Shown here: positions 1 to 8,474 of the stretch, one piece after another
How the letters are laid out: every line of letters begins with the position of its first letter
How positions within the stretch are numbered: position 1 is the first letter of the stretch
Assembly: GCF_900108855.1 (NCBI RefSeq)
Contig: NZ_FNXY01000009.1
Coordinates: 248,001 to 312,000, forward strand
Reading direction: 5' to 3'
Length of the DNA stretch: 64,000 nt
Origin: Dyadobacter koreensis
GTDB lineage: Bacteria > Bacteroidota > Bacteroidia > Cytophagales > Spirosomataceae
Program-made: the position numbers and the translations under genes
Notes under the pieces: generated by a model
Told to the model about the DNA's origin: nothing
Database searches by the model: none
What the model saw: only the letters and a program-made list of their open reading frames with translations

Positions 1-657
1 AAGGCCATGCTGGAAGGCGTTGTAGAACATGGCTCAGCGAGAAATATCAGAACAGATCTGTATAAAATTGCCGGTAAAACGGGAACTGCTCAAAAATTGA
101 TCAATGGAATCCATACCGCAGGCAAATATTATACTTCATTTGCAGGTTATTTCCCCGCCAATAAGCCGAAATACAGTTGTATTGTAATCATTGACACACC
201 TCGCGGAGCGAAAGAGAATTATCAGCTTTATGCGGGCAGTGTGGCAGCTCCTGTTTTCAAGGAAGTTGCGGACCGGATTTATGCATATGATGTCAGTATT
301 CAAAAAATGGCAAAAGACACGACCCACGGAGAAGAAAAACAAGTAAAGTGGGCTGGCAGAACCTCTGATTTAAAGGTGATCAGCAAATATTTAAATTTAA
401 CACCGGTAACGGAAGAAGAGACCGAATATTTGTCAGGATCTATTGTCGCAAAGGGAAAAACAAACTGGAAACCCCGCAGTATCCAGACAAAGGATGTTCC
501 TGATCTGCAGGGAATGCCGATGCGCGATGCTTTGTTTATTCTTGAAAATAAAGGTTTCAAAGTTACATTTAAAGGTTCGGGCAAAGTTGTAGATCAATCA
601 CTTCCTCCCGGAACAAATAAGAGCGGACTCAAAACGATCCTGTTAACATTACAGTAA
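1..657 (+). CDS. ftsI: Penicillin-binding protein (FtsI/PBP2-type transpeptidase) with C-terminal PASTA domain, 5' end cut off
   Basis: This is the last part of a class B penicillin-binding protein, the D,D-transpeptidase that cross-links septal peptidoglycan in the periplasm. The reading frame is open from base 1, so the gene begins outside the window. The KTG box of the transpeptidase fold is visible in GKTGTAQK (codons at 73-96), followed by the typical 'YYTSFAGYFPANKPKYSC' strand. The final 55 residues or so (VPDLQGM... to the stop) form a PASTA domain, as in Bacteroidota FtsI/SpoVD-like proteins. murE starts 7 bases after the stop and mraY follows, which is the usual division and cell wall order and supports FtsI rather than an elongation PBP2. 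The SxxK and SxN motifs lie outside the window, so activity cannot be judged. Confidence 0.9.
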   Translation, partial: KAMLEGVVEHGSARNIRTDLYKIAGKTGTAQKLINGIHTAGKYYTSFAGYFPANKPKYSCIVIIDTPRGAKENYQLYAGSVAAPVFKEVADRIYAYDVSIQKMAKDTTHGEEKQVKWAGRTSDLKVISKYLNLTPVTEEETEYLSGSIVAKGKTNWKPRSIQTKDVPDLQGMPMRDALFILENKGFKVTFKGSGKVVDQSLPPGTNKSGLKTILLTLQ

Positions 658-664
658 TCCATTC

Positions 665-2149
665 ATGGAAAGTATTCAAAAACCAATTCATAGCTTAATC
701 AGTGGGATCGCTGGCGTAACGGTACACGGATCAGAAAATGTTGTCGTCAATAAAATAATCATTGATTCAAGGCGCGTTCTGCCGGGAAGTTTATTTGTGG
801 CACTTCGAGGCACCCAAACGGATGGACATCAATATGTAGAAACAGCCTCGGATCTCGGCGCTGCTGCCATTCTTTGCGAAAAGTTACCTGCACAATTGCG
901 GGCTGGAATTACCTACATTCAGGCTCAGGATTCTGCATCTGCGATGGGATTTATCGCTGCTTCATTTTATGATCAGCCGTCGAAAAAAGTGACATTGGTC
1001 GGAGTAACCGGAACAAATGGGAAAACATCTGTCGCAACCTTTTTATTCCAGCTTTTCAGAGCTTTGGGTTATCGTTGCGGCTTGTTATCAACCGTTCAAA
1101 ATCAGATTGAAGACGAAGTTATTCCTTCGACACATACAACGCCGGACGCAGTTGCACTTAACGAACTTCTCGCATTAATGCATGAAAAAGGCTGCTCGCA
1201 CGTCTTCATGGAAGTAAGTTCGCATGCCGTTTCGCAGCACCGTATCACAGGTTTACATTTTGCAGGAGGCATTTTTACAAATATTACGCACGATCACCTC
1301 GATTTCCATAAAACATTTGACAATTACATCACAGCGAAAAAAGGCTTCTTCGATCAATTGCCTAAGACTGCTTTTGCTCTTGTCAATATCGACGATCGCC
1401 GTGGTTCGGTAATGGTCCAGAATACAAAAGCCAGAATCGAGACTTATTCGCTGCAAACGCTTGCAACGTACAATGGAAAAATTCTTTCCGATACGCTTAC
1501 GGGAATGCATATGGAGATCAACAATCAGGAGGTATGGTTCCGCGTGATTGGCCGGTTTAACGGATATAATTTACTCTCTGTTTATGGGGCTGCTATTGCT
1601 CTCGGCGAATCTCCGGAAGAAGTACTGACGGCACTTTCCAACCTGAACAGCCCTCCGGGACGATTCGAGCAGATTCATTCTGTGGATAACATTGTTGGAA
1701 TTGTGGATTACGCCCATACGCCGGATGCGCTGGAAAATGTTTTGCAAACTATTGCACACCTTCGTCATGGCAATGAACAAGTCATAACGATTGTTGGATG
1801 CGGAGGAAACCGCGATGCTGCTAAAAGACCGAAAATGGCTGAGATTGCCTGCAATTTGAGCACCCGGGTTATTCTTACGTCAGATAACCCAAGATATGAG
1901 GAGCCACAGGATATTCTGGATCAGATGATGAAAGGTGTTCCGCCTTTGAAATTTAAAAATACAATTGTCGTTCCCGATCGCCATGAAGCAATTTTTAAAG
2001 CTGTTGCCGAGGCAAATCCGGAAGATATTATTTTAATTGCAGGAAAAGGGCACGAAACCTATCAGGAAATCCGGGGTGTTAAACATAACTTTGATGACAG
2101 GCAGGTGTTGCGAGAGGCATTTTCCAGTTTTCATTCCCACAAAGAATAA
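665..2149 (+). CDS. murE: UDP-N-acetylmuramoyl-L-alanyl-D-glutamate--2,6-diaminopimelate ligase MurE
   Basis: Cytoplasmic Mur ligase that adds meso-diaminopimelate to UDP-MurNAc-L-Ala-D-Glu using ATP. The 494-residue length is normal for MurE. The ATP loop GVTGTNGKTS lies near residues 113-122, and the substrate-specifying DNPR motif (SDNPRYEEP) lies near residue 406. DNPR is the signature of meso-DAP-adding enzymes, against D(D/N)P(R/N)-variants that add lysine, so the wall is predicted to be DAP type. The C-terminal 'LIAGKGHETYQE' is the conserved ligase C-domain strand. The gene sits 7 bases after the PBP gene and is followed by mraY, so the three are probably cotranscribed. Confidence 0.97.
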   Translation: MESIQKPIHSLISGIAGVTVHGSENVVVNKIIIDSRRVLPGSLFVALRGTQTDGHQYVETASDLGAAAILCEKLPAQLRAGITYIQAQDSASAMGFIAASFYDQPSKKVTLVGVTGTNGKTSVATFLFQLFRALGYRCGLLSTVQNQIEDEVIPSTHTTPDAVALNELLALMHEKGCSHVFMEVSSHAVSQHRITGLHFAGGIFTNITHDHLDFHKTFDNYITAKKGFFDQLPKTAFALVNIDDRRGSVMVQNTKARIETYSLQTLATYNGKILSDTLTGMHMEINNQEVWFRVIGRFNGYNLLSVYGAAIALGESPEEVLTALSNLNSPPGRFEQIHSVDNIVGIVDYAHTPDALENVLQTIAHLRHGNEQVITIVGCGGNRDAAKRPKMAEIACNLSTRVILTSDNPRYEEPQDILDQMMKGVPPLKFKNTIVVPDRHEAIFKAVAEANPEDIILIAGKGHETYQEIRGVKHNFDDRQVLREAFSSFHSHKE

Positions 2150-2215
2150 AAATTCAGGACCCGTTGCGTAGTCTGCAAGAAAAAGGCAACTTTGCAAGCG
2201 CTAATCACGATTTAC

Positions 2216-3430
2216 ATGCTTTATTATCTATTCGACTACCTAGACAAGCAATTTAACATACCCGGAGCCGGCGTATTTCAGTACATTTCCTTTCGTGCGT
2301 TAGGAGCGACGGTATTGTCTTTATTCATTGCTGCCACCTATGGAAAATGGATTATCAACTTTTTACGCAGACAGCAGGTGGGCGAATCGATCCGCGATCT
2401 GGGACTGGAAGGTCAGATGGAAAAAACAGGAACACCAACGATGGGAGGGTTTATTATCCTTGCTTCGCTGTTGATTCCAGTGTTACTGTTTGCAAAACTT
2501 TCTAACGTCTACATCGTTCTTTTGATCATTACGGCGGTCTGGACCGGTTTGATCGGTTTTGTCGATGATTATCTGAAAAAATTCAAAAATAATAAAGAAG
2601 GACTTCATGGCCGGTTCAAGATTGTCGGCCAGGTTGGACTTGGATTGATTGTAGGATTAACGCTATCCTTCAACGACCACGTTAAAATCCGGATTTACGA
2701 ACAACCCTTATTGAGTTCGTCGCTGGGAGAAGTACAGCGCTACAAAGATGTCATACATCCGACTGTAACCACGCTGCCATTTTTCAAAAACAATGAATTT
2801 GATTACCGCACCCTCCTTTTTGGGTGGCTGCCCGAAGAATATACCTGGGTAATTTACACAGTTCTTGCAATTTTTATTATTACAGCAGTATCTAACGGAG
2901 CCAACATTACGGATGGAATTGATGGTCTGGCTGCTGGTATTTCCGGTATCATCGCGTTGACACTTGGTGTGCTGGCCTATCTTTCAGGTAATACTAAATT
3001 TTCTCAGTACCTGAATATCATGTATATTCCGAACTCAGGAGAACTCGTAATTTTTTGCGCCGCCTTTGTCGGGGCCTGTGTTGGGTTTCTCTGGTATAAC
3101 GCGTATCCTGCTCAGGTTTTTATGGGCGATACCGGAAGTTTAATGCTTGGAGGCGTTATCGCCGTAGTGGCCCTTGCCATCCGAAAAGAACTAATGATCC
3201 CGATTTTATGCGGAGTATTCTTGTCGGAGCTCGTTTCCGTCATTATGCAAGTCAGCTATTTTAAATATACCAAGAAGAAGTTTGGTGAAGGCAGGCGGAT
3301 TTTGTTGATGTCTCCGCTTCACCATCATTATCAGAAAAAAGGCATTCATGAAGCAAAAATCGTTACGCGCTTCTGGGTTGTAGGCATCATCCTCGCCATT
3401 TTTACTCTGGCTACCTTGAAATTGAGATAA
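2216..3430 (+). CDS. mraY: Phospho-N-acetylmuramoyl-pentapeptide transferase MraY
   Basis: Polytopic inner-membrane enzyme that transfers phospho-MurNAc-pentapeptide to undecaprenyl phosphate to make lipid I. The 404-residue protein shows the conserved GTPTMGG loop, the FVDDYLKK aspartates, the 'NITDGIDGLAAG' segment, 'FMGDTGSL', and the HHHYQKKG histidine loop near the C-terminus. I chose the ATG at 2216 (MLYYLFDYLDKQF), which matches the usual Bacteroidota N-terminus; a TTG eight codons upstream at 2192 is possible but less likely. There is a large extra loop around residues 155-200 before the next helix, which is common in Bacteroidota MraY. It is the last gene of the visible wall cluster and ends 2 bases before a strong hairpin terminator. 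Confidence 0.97.
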   Translation: MLYYLFDYLDKQFNIPGAGVFQYISFRALGATVLSLFIAATYGKWIINFLRRQQVGESIRDLGLEGQMEKTGTPTMGGFIILASLLIPVLLFAKLSNVYIVLLIITAVWTGLIGFVDDYLKKFKNNKEGLHGRFKIVGQVGLGLIVGLTLSFNDHVKIRIYEQPLLSSSLGEVQRYKDVIHPTVTTLPFFKNNEFDYRTLLFGWLPEEYTWVIYTVLAIFIITAVSNGANITDGIDGLAAGISGIIALTLGVLAYLSGNTKFSQYLNIMYIPNSGELVIFCAAFVGACVGFLWYNAYPAQVFMGDTGSLMLGGVIAVVALAIRKELMIPILCGVFLSELVSVIMQVSYFKYTKKKFGEGRRILLMSPLHHHYQKKGIHEAKIVTRFWVVGIILAIFTLATLKLR

Positions 3431-3431
3431 T

Positions 3432-3471
3432 AAAAAACGAGCCTGCCGCTAATTCGACGGGCTCGTTTTTT
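3432..3471. terminator. Bidirectional intrinsic terminator after mraY
   Basis: AAAAAACGAGCC pairs with GGCTCGTTTTTT across a 15-16 base loop, giving an A-run before and a T-run after the stem. It lies between the convergent mraY and DUF4136 genes and can serve both. Confidence 0.85.
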
Positions 3472-3488
3472 ATTACATCCATGTGAAA

Positions 3489-4064
3489 TTATCTTCCGAC
3501 AGCTTCACTATATCGTCTTGGATCATATCCTTTCGCAAAGAGCGGATATTGATCAAAAATTCTGCGAACGACACTTCGATAGTGATTATTCGAGTTTTCC
3601 ACACCTTTAAAAATTCCAGAAGCATATCCTCTCCATACCACCTGATCGCTTTCTGCATCAATCAGAGAGACAATTAAAGTACCTTTATCGAGGGCATATT
3701 TAATTGGTTCATAACGGAAACCATCATTTTCTGTATCAACCCAGTTTTTTATGACTGGCTGCATATAACCCTGATAACGAAGGTTATCATAGAAAATACC
3801 ATAATTGACCAGTAAAGTTGGTTTTTCAGCGGTAAGCTTGTAACCTCTCACCTGCATCTGGCGACGGATTGCCTCGTAAATTTCTGTACAAAGATTATTT
3901 GTATCACGTTCACATTCCAGAAACGTATAGGAAGAATAATCTTTGAAATTTGTTTCATAACTGTAGTCATGTTCCACAAATACTTTACGACCACTGGAGC
4001 AACCCGCTAATATCAATATCACTAATAAAGCGGCATAAGGTTTAATAGACTTCAGCATAAGCAT
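3489..4064 (-). CDS. DUF4136 family lipoprotein
   Basis: Predicted lipoprotein of about 191 residues with a lipobox LAGC after a hydrophobic N-terminal segment. The C-terminal part (LIVSLIDAESDQVVWRGYASG ... VRRIFDQYP) matches my recollection of the DUF4136 family, small envelope lipoproteins of unknown function common in Bacteroidota. I set the start at the ATG at 4064 (MLMLKSIKPYAAL); a second ATG at 4058 is equally good, and an upstream ATG at 4097 would put eleven extra polar residues before the signal peptide. It stands alone, convergent with mraY and 86 bases downstream of the aroB stop. No function can be assigned. Confidence 0.75.
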   Translation of the reverse strand: MLMLKSIKPYAALLVILILAGCSSGRKVFVEHDYSYETNFKDYSSYTFLECERDTNNLCTEIYEAIRRQMQVRGYKLTAEKPTLLVNYGIFYDNLRYQGYMQPVIKNWVDTENDGFRYEPIKYALDKGTLIVSLIDAESDQVVWRGYASGIFKGVENSNNHYRSVVRRIFDQYPLFAKGYDPRRYSEAVGR

Positions 4065-4150
4065 TACATTTGTCAGGTTATAAATAGATATGTTCACTCT
4101 AATATTGAAAACCCACTAATCAATAGCTTATGCTGATCTTCTCCTCGAAA

Positions 4151-5185
4151 CTACCCCATATAATAAGCTATTGCTTTACGCATTTCTGAAACCGGAACGG
4201 CTATGTCAAAACCACATTTACCTGCTCCTTCCAGAAGAGAAAAACGAACCTCGCTTCCTCTGTTCTTTTTATCCTGCCGTGTCAACGCAATAATGGCGTC
4301 TACATCTTCCGGATTAATTAATACTTTGCCATATGTAGCAAAAAGAAATTCTTCTATATCACTTAGTGTTTTCTTATCTATCAAATTTCGCTTGTAAGAA
4401 AGATAACTTTCCATAATCATTCCCACAGCAATTGCTTCCCCGTGAAATAGTCTTTCGCCCTCTGACTTACCTAAAAAATAGGTCTCAACAGCGTGACCCA
4501 AGGTATGGCCGAAATTAAGGATTTTTCGCAAACCTTTTTCCGTAGGGTCCTGATCTACAATATGTTGCTTAATTTTCACAGAATGGGCGATCAAATCTTG
4601 CCAATTTTGTTCTTCAAAATCATTCTGCCGGATCGTCTTCCATTTTTCAGCATCAGCAATCAGACAATGTTTAATAATTTCAGCAAAACCAGATCTGATT
4701 TCTCTTTCCGGTAGTGTTTTCAGAAAAAACGGATCTATTAAAACACTGTTTGGTATATTAAAAACACCTAAATGATTTTTAAAACCCTGAAAATCAATTC
4801 CAAGTTTCCCGCCAACACTTGCATCTACCTGAGATAAAAGTGTAGTCGGTATTTGAATAAAATCAATTCCACGCTTGTAAACAGCCGCACAAAAACCACC
4901 CATATCTCCGATCACTCCGCCACCGATATTAATCACCAAAGCATGCCTGTCAAGTTCTCCTGCCGTCATCGATTCCCAGATGGTTTCGCAAGTCGCCAAT
5001 ATCTTATGTTTTTCTCCACTTGGAACCGTCACTAACTTGTGTTTCGGTAAAAGAGGTTTTATCAAGGAATAACAATACTTGCGGGTATTGGTATCAGCAA
5101 TTACAAAAACTTTCGAATACTGTGCAGAATTAATAAACGCTGGTAAACTTTCGGTAATGGGTGCTAAAACTACGGACTGAGTCAT
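4151..5185 (-). CDS. aroB: 3-dehydroquinate synthase AroB
   Basis: Cytoplasmic NAD- and metal-dependent enzyme of the shikimate pathway that cyclises DAHP to 3-dehydroquinate. The 344-residue length suits the family. Visible motifs are the PSGEKHK substrate loop, the NAD-binding NIGGGVIGDMGGFCA, 'IPTTLLSQVDASVGGKLGID' with its conserved lysine, and the metal-ligand histidine segments 'KILNFGHTLGHAVE' and 'LFHGEAIAVGM'. It has no operon partner here, and the 201-base region upstream carries a good -7 promoter element. Confidence 0.97.
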   Translation of the reverse strand: MTQSVVLAPITESLPAFINSAQYSKVFVIADTNTRKYCYSLIKPLLPKHKLVTVPSGEKHKILATCETIWESMTAGELDRHALVINIGGGVIGDMGGFCAAVYKRGIDFIQIPTTLLSQVDASVGGKLGIDFQGFKNHLGVFNIPNSVLIDPFFLKTLPEREIRSGFAEIIKHCLIADAEKWKTIRQNDFEEQNWQDLIAHSVKIKQHIVDQDPTEKGLRKILNFGHTLGHAVETYFLGKSEGERLFHGEAIAVGMIMESYLSYKRNLIDKKTLSDIEEFLFATYGKVLINPEDVDAIIALTRQDKKNRGSEVRFSLLEGAGKCGFDIAVPVSEMRKAIAYYMG

Positions 5186-5219
5186 TCTAAATTATTTCAA
5201 TAAAAAATACAATGCTCAT

Positions 5220-5227
5220 CAAATATA
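5220..5227 (-). promoter_or_regulatory. Candidate -7 element for aroB
   Basis: On the minus strand this reads TATATTTG, a perfect match to the Bacteroidota -7 consensus TAnnTTTG, placed 35 bases before the aroB ATG. No clear -33 TTG is seen at the usual 19-21 base spacing, so this rests on one element only. Confidence 0.4.
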
Positions 5228-5386
5228 CGATGATGAAGGCATATTGGATGCGTGAATAATTAATTAATTTAATATATTATTTCGAAATTTATTATTTGAC
5301 GCATCAATTATTGGGTTTAATATACAAAAAAGAATACTAAGCATAACAATCAATATTTCAACAATAATCAATTTTAGATGCAAAAA

Positions 5387-6595
5387 TTATCGGTTCTCTC
5401 TCACAAATTTAATTGCCAAAGTGATCATATGCGCATTCAGGCCATTTGATCGGTGGTAATAGCCATAGCGGAGGTTCAGTTCATCAAATGAAATTCTTTT
5501 AGTTAAATAGGCCGATGGCAGGTATCTCAGATTTATACCAGCCTTATAACTTTGAAACGACGCCAGATCATAATCCGAGGTATAAAATTTTGCTGAAATA
5601 TCATGCTGTTTGTATGGCTTGAAATATTCAGAGCCAGATTGATTATAAAACCTAAAAAACGGAGAAACCGTCCATTGAGATGACGTTTTTATAGCTGCTT
5701 CCAACTCAAGACTATTTCCAAAAATATCAAAACTGTCGTAATAAAAACCATAGTTTAGTTTAAGGATCGTTCGGCTTCCCATGAAATAATTCAGCCGGAT
5801 ACTAAGAGGAAATTTATAACGATCGCCTGGCAGATTTTCTACTTTCAGCGAATCATTTTTAAAATAAACACGGTGGAACGGGGTCGCCAGCAGTCCCTTC
5901 TGATAGGCGAATTCCGGGAAAATTCCGAGTACTAACCTAGGGTTGATGATCTGGGTAAAACCAAATTTGAAATTATAGGAATCCCGGCGGTAGGTATTAA
6001 ACCATTGCTTGTTTCGAAGTTCAACCGGATAGATAAGCTTGACAGGCCGGTAATAGTCAGGATCCAGTCGCCCCCAGCGCATATCGTCAAAATAGGCCTG
6101 AAAATCAAAAGAATATGTCCTTGTTTTCGATGGATTTGCATACTCAACAGAGGCAAAAACAGGTATAGACATATAATCCGACTCGATCGAAAAGCCTGAA
6201 CCTATACCTAATTTCAAATCCTTTTTTTTCAACTGGCGCTGGTAATTTAGATTTCCGTATGACCGGGCATCACGGCTTGAAGCAGAAGACATGACAAAAT
6301 CAATATTATCAACGGAAGCCGAACTGATGATATCGACCCCGCCAACAAAACGGAGCGTGTTATACTCCCTGAAAGTATGACCAATCCGAACAGAAGGTGA
6401 ATAAACAGTCAATTTTTCTGTTCCGATTCCGCCGGTAACAGCCGAATTATGGCCCTCCTGAATGTAATGATTATAAACCAGCTCGACCTCGGTTTTTGAC
6501 AACGTACTTTTTTGATAGGAGCTATCAGAATTCTGGGCTTTTGCTTTTAATAAAAACGCACTAAGTAATCCTGCAAGTAAAACTCTTTTTTTCAT
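5387..6595 (-). CDS. DUF3570 family predicted outer-membrane barrel protein
   Basis: A 402-residue protein with a cleavable signal peptide (MKKRVLLAGLLSAFLLKAKAQ) and a body made of alternating amphipathic strands rich in aromatic residues, as expected for an outer-membrane beta-barrel. I recognise it as DUF3570 from its sequence style and its place as the last gene of a thioredoxin, ApbE, DUF4266, DUF3570 set, an arrangement I recall from both Bacteroidota and Proteobacteria. Its start is 6 bases from the DUF4266 stop, so it is cotranscribed. Its role is unknown. A channel or partner for the small DUF4266 lipoprotein is only an inference from the gene order. Confidence 0.75.
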   Translation of the reverse strand: MKKRVLLAGLLSAFLLKAKAQNSDSSYQKSTLSKTEVELVYNHYIQEGHNSAVTGGIGTEKLTVYSPSVRIGHTFREYNTLRFVGGVDIISSASVDNIDFVMSSASSRDARSYGNLNYQRQLKKKDLKLGIGSGFSIESDYMSIPVFASVEYANPSKTRTYSFDFQAYFDDMRWGRLDPDYYRPVKLIYPVELRNKQWFNTYRRDSYNFKFGFTQIINPRLVLGIFPEFAYQKGLLATPFHRVYFKNDSLKVENLPGDRYKFPLSIRLNYFMGSRTILKLNYGFYYDSFDIFGNSLELEAAIKTSSQWTVSPFFRFYNQSGSEYFKPYKQHDISAKFYTSDYDLASFQSYKAGINLRYLPSAYLTKRISFDELNLRYGYYHRSNGLNAHMITLAIKFVRENR

Positions 6596-6601
6596 ACAAT
6601 G

Positions 6602-6826
6602 CTAGTTACATCCGCATCCGCCACTTGATTTTGTCCCGGCGGCCGGAGTCGCACCTTCTCGGATCGTTTCCACATAATCTTCAAATTTTTTTCCGGAATT
6701 ACTGCCCATTTGCATTTCGGGGTCGTTGAGATATATGCGCTGATAAGGTTTTACAGACTGACAACTAAATCCGCAAAACGTCAACATCAGTCCGCTTATC
6801 CAAAAGTAGATTTTATTTCTCCGCAT
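6602..6826 (-). CDS. DUF4266 small lipoprotein with Cys-rich tail
   Basis: A 74-residue protein with an N-terminal hydrophobic segment ending in the lipobox-like GFSC (Cys22), followed by 'VKPYQRIYLNDPEMQM', the core that I associate with DUF4266, and a tail ending SSGGCGCN. The two tail cysteines (71 and 73) in a glycine-rich setting resemble a metal- or cofactor-binding or modified tail. An EGAT tetrapeptide (57-60) resembles the end of the ApbE flavinylation motif, but Glu replaces the usual Ser/Thr before GAT. I chose the ATG at 6826 because the upstream ATG at 6871 lies deep inside apbE and adds 15 residues ahead of the signal. It overlaps the apbE 3' end by 14 bases. Confidence 0.72.
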   Translation of the reverse strand: MRRNKIYFWISGLMLTFCGFSCQSVKPYQRIYLNDPEMQMGSNSGKKFEDYVETIREGATPAAGTKSSGGCGCN

Positions 6827-7742
6827 ATTTAAAGTTAAGGTTTCGTGAGTGAAACACTTCATTTTTGTCATTAATAATTAAACAATGGGTTTGCGGCAGC
6901 TGATTAATAAAATGAAGCCCCACATTAACGCCCATGACAAATACCGCCGTTGCCAAAGCATCGCAAAGCTCAGCTCCCGGGCCAACGACTGTCACGCTTT
7001 TAATTCCGGTTACCGGCTTGCCCGTTCGCGGGTCAAGAGTATGCGCATAACGCGTTCCACTCCACATAAAAAATTGCTCATAATCGCCTGAAGTGGCAAT
7101 TGAAGCATTCTCGATTGGCAGAAAACATAAAACATCCTGCGCATCATCCGGATTTGCAATTCCAATCTGCCAGGGTCTATCGTCTATTTTTTTTCCTATA
7201 ACAGTCAAATCGCCGCTGGCATTTATCACACCATGAGAAACACTTTTTTCAATCCATAACTTTTTCACTTTATCGGCAGCATACCCCTTCCCGATTGCCG
7301 CAAAACTGATATACATGCCCTTCTTTTTCAGGAAAATATGATTATCAGGAAGAAGTAAAATATTTTTAAAACCTACGGATGAAAGTGTCTTTCTGATCGC
7401 ATTTTTTTCTGGAAAGACGAATTGCTCGTTCTTGAAATTATATAACTTTTTTAGAGGTCCGACCGAAATATCGAATGCTCCCTGAGTCAAATTAGAAAGA
7501 CCGATACAACGTGCAATCAATTGATAAACTTCTTCATCAACCTGAACGGATTTCACTCCGGCATTTTCGTTAATCAAGGAAGTAAAAGACGATTTATCAA
7601 ATTCGGTCAGCAAGTTTTCAAGTCGCTTGATTTCATCCCGTCCTTCTTTTAAAAGTGCCTCTGCTCCCGCTTTTTCAGTATCCCGGATAATCAGCTCAAA
7701 GGCGGAACCCATCAACTTTTCGACCAGCCGAAACTCATCCAT
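6813..7742 (-). CDS. apbE: FAD:protein FMN transferase (ApbE family)
   Basis: ApbE enzymes use FAD to attach FMN covalently to a Thr/Ser of a target protein. The 309-residue protein shows the family signatures 'AAIGKGYAADKVKK', 'GVINASGDLTVIGK', 'IATSGDYEQFF', 'YAHTLDPRTGKPV' and the metal-site 'LCDALATAVFVMG'. It begins MDEFRLVEKLMGSAFEL with no signal peptide or lipobox, unlike the exported ApbE that serves NqrC/RnfG. Its ATG overlaps the thioredoxin stop by 8 bases and its end overlaps DUF4266, so translation of the three is coupled. The target protein is not obvious; the adjacent DUF4266 is the natural candidate (inference). Confidence 0.93.
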   Translation of the reverse strand: MDEFRLVEKLMGSAFELIIRDTEKAGAEALLKEGRDEIKRLENLLTEFDKSSFTSLINENAGVKSVQVDEEVYQLIARCIGLSNLTQGAFDISVGPLKKLYNFKNEQFVFPEKNAIRKTLSSVGFKNILLLPDNHIFLKKKGMYISFAAIGKGYAADKVKKLWIEKSVSHGVINASGDLTVIGKKIDDRPWQIGIANPDDAQDVLCFLPIENASIATSGDYEQFFMWSGTRYAHTLDPRTGKPVTGIKSVTVVGPGAELCDALATAVFVMGVNVGLHFINQLPQTHCLIINDKNEVFHSRNLNFKYAEK

Positions 7743-8172
7743 TCAAATGCTGCAAACGGTTTTTCAATTCATTTACAAATTCCTGTGGTGTCTGGTTCTT
7801 ATAGGTTATAATCTCAAAATGGGCACCATCATCAGAGATCAGAACAAGGTTTGGGAAAACACCTTTTGGGTTATATTTCTCTGCCAGCGCTTCATTTTGC
7901 TCTATAATCTCTTTCGCAAGCTTTGCCCGCTGTGGGAAATCTGCAACAACAACTTCAAGATTTTCTTTGGCAAAAGTTTCGAAAGAAGGATCGTTCAGCA
8001 CTTTTTTTCTAAATTGGATACAGCCCTTACACCAGTCAGATCCGGAAAAAACAATGAATTTATTTTTGGCGCTCAGTTTAATATCCGCTGACACCGGAGC
8101 AGTTTTCTTTACTTTTACAGATTGTACTGGCAGGAGAATATTTATCAGAAATACGAAGACGAGTGAAATCAT
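7735..8172 (-). CDS. Exported thioredoxin-family protein, first gene of the ApbE/DUF4266 cluster
   Basis: A 145-residue protein with an N-terminal hydrophobic segment (about residues 3-18) and a single thioredoxin-like domain. The redox motif is WCKGC (Cys48 and Cys51) in 'FSGSDWCKGCIQF', the form seen in the DsbD gamma-like and thioredoxin_7-like groups. A conserved cis-Pro region follows at 'GVFPNLVLI'. It probably acts in the periplasm, either reducing the cysteines of the DUF4266 tail or supplying electrons to a heme or flavin target (inference). It is the promoter-proximal gene, with coupled overlap to apbE. Confidence 0.82.
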   Translation of the reverse strand: MISLVFVFLINILLPVQSVKVKKTAPVSADIKLSAKNKFIVFSGSDWCKGCIQFRKKVLNDPSFETFAKENLEVVVADFPQRAKLAKEIIEQNEALAEKYNPKGVFPNLVLISDDGAHFEIITYKNQTPQEFVNELKNRLQHLNG

Positions 8173-8474
8173 ATCTGTCAGGAGTTAAGGTCATTTATTC
8201 AGAAAACAGCGAACCGCTGAGTTAGTTCCACTTTTGAAAAACGGATTTTACAGAAGTCGGCGTATACCGGCCAATAGTAAAAACGCTGTGAATAATATCT
8301 AAACTACGAAGTTGCGCACTTAAACAGTTGCTTCTAAGTCATTTTTTATTGCTTTCGCCCATCCTTGTTGCTGTTTTATTTCGTAAAATTGCGGTTCCAT
8401 TGGCGAATGACAGCGTAATTACTGCCCTCGGATACAATCTTTTTGTCTTATACCTATAAAAATATATCTCCTTC
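8173..8474. other. 302-base divergent intergenic region
   Basis: Lies between the divergently transcribed thioredoxin and VOC genes and must hold both promoters. I see no perfect TAnnTTTG element on either strand and no coding frame of note. The only structure is a short hairpin, CAGCG-aac-CGCTG at 8207-8219. Nothing else stands out. Confidence 0.5.

Noticed and set aside
2192..2215. TTG start for mraY giving eight extra residues
   Set aside because: The ATG at 2216 gives the N-terminus expected for Bacteroidota MraY.
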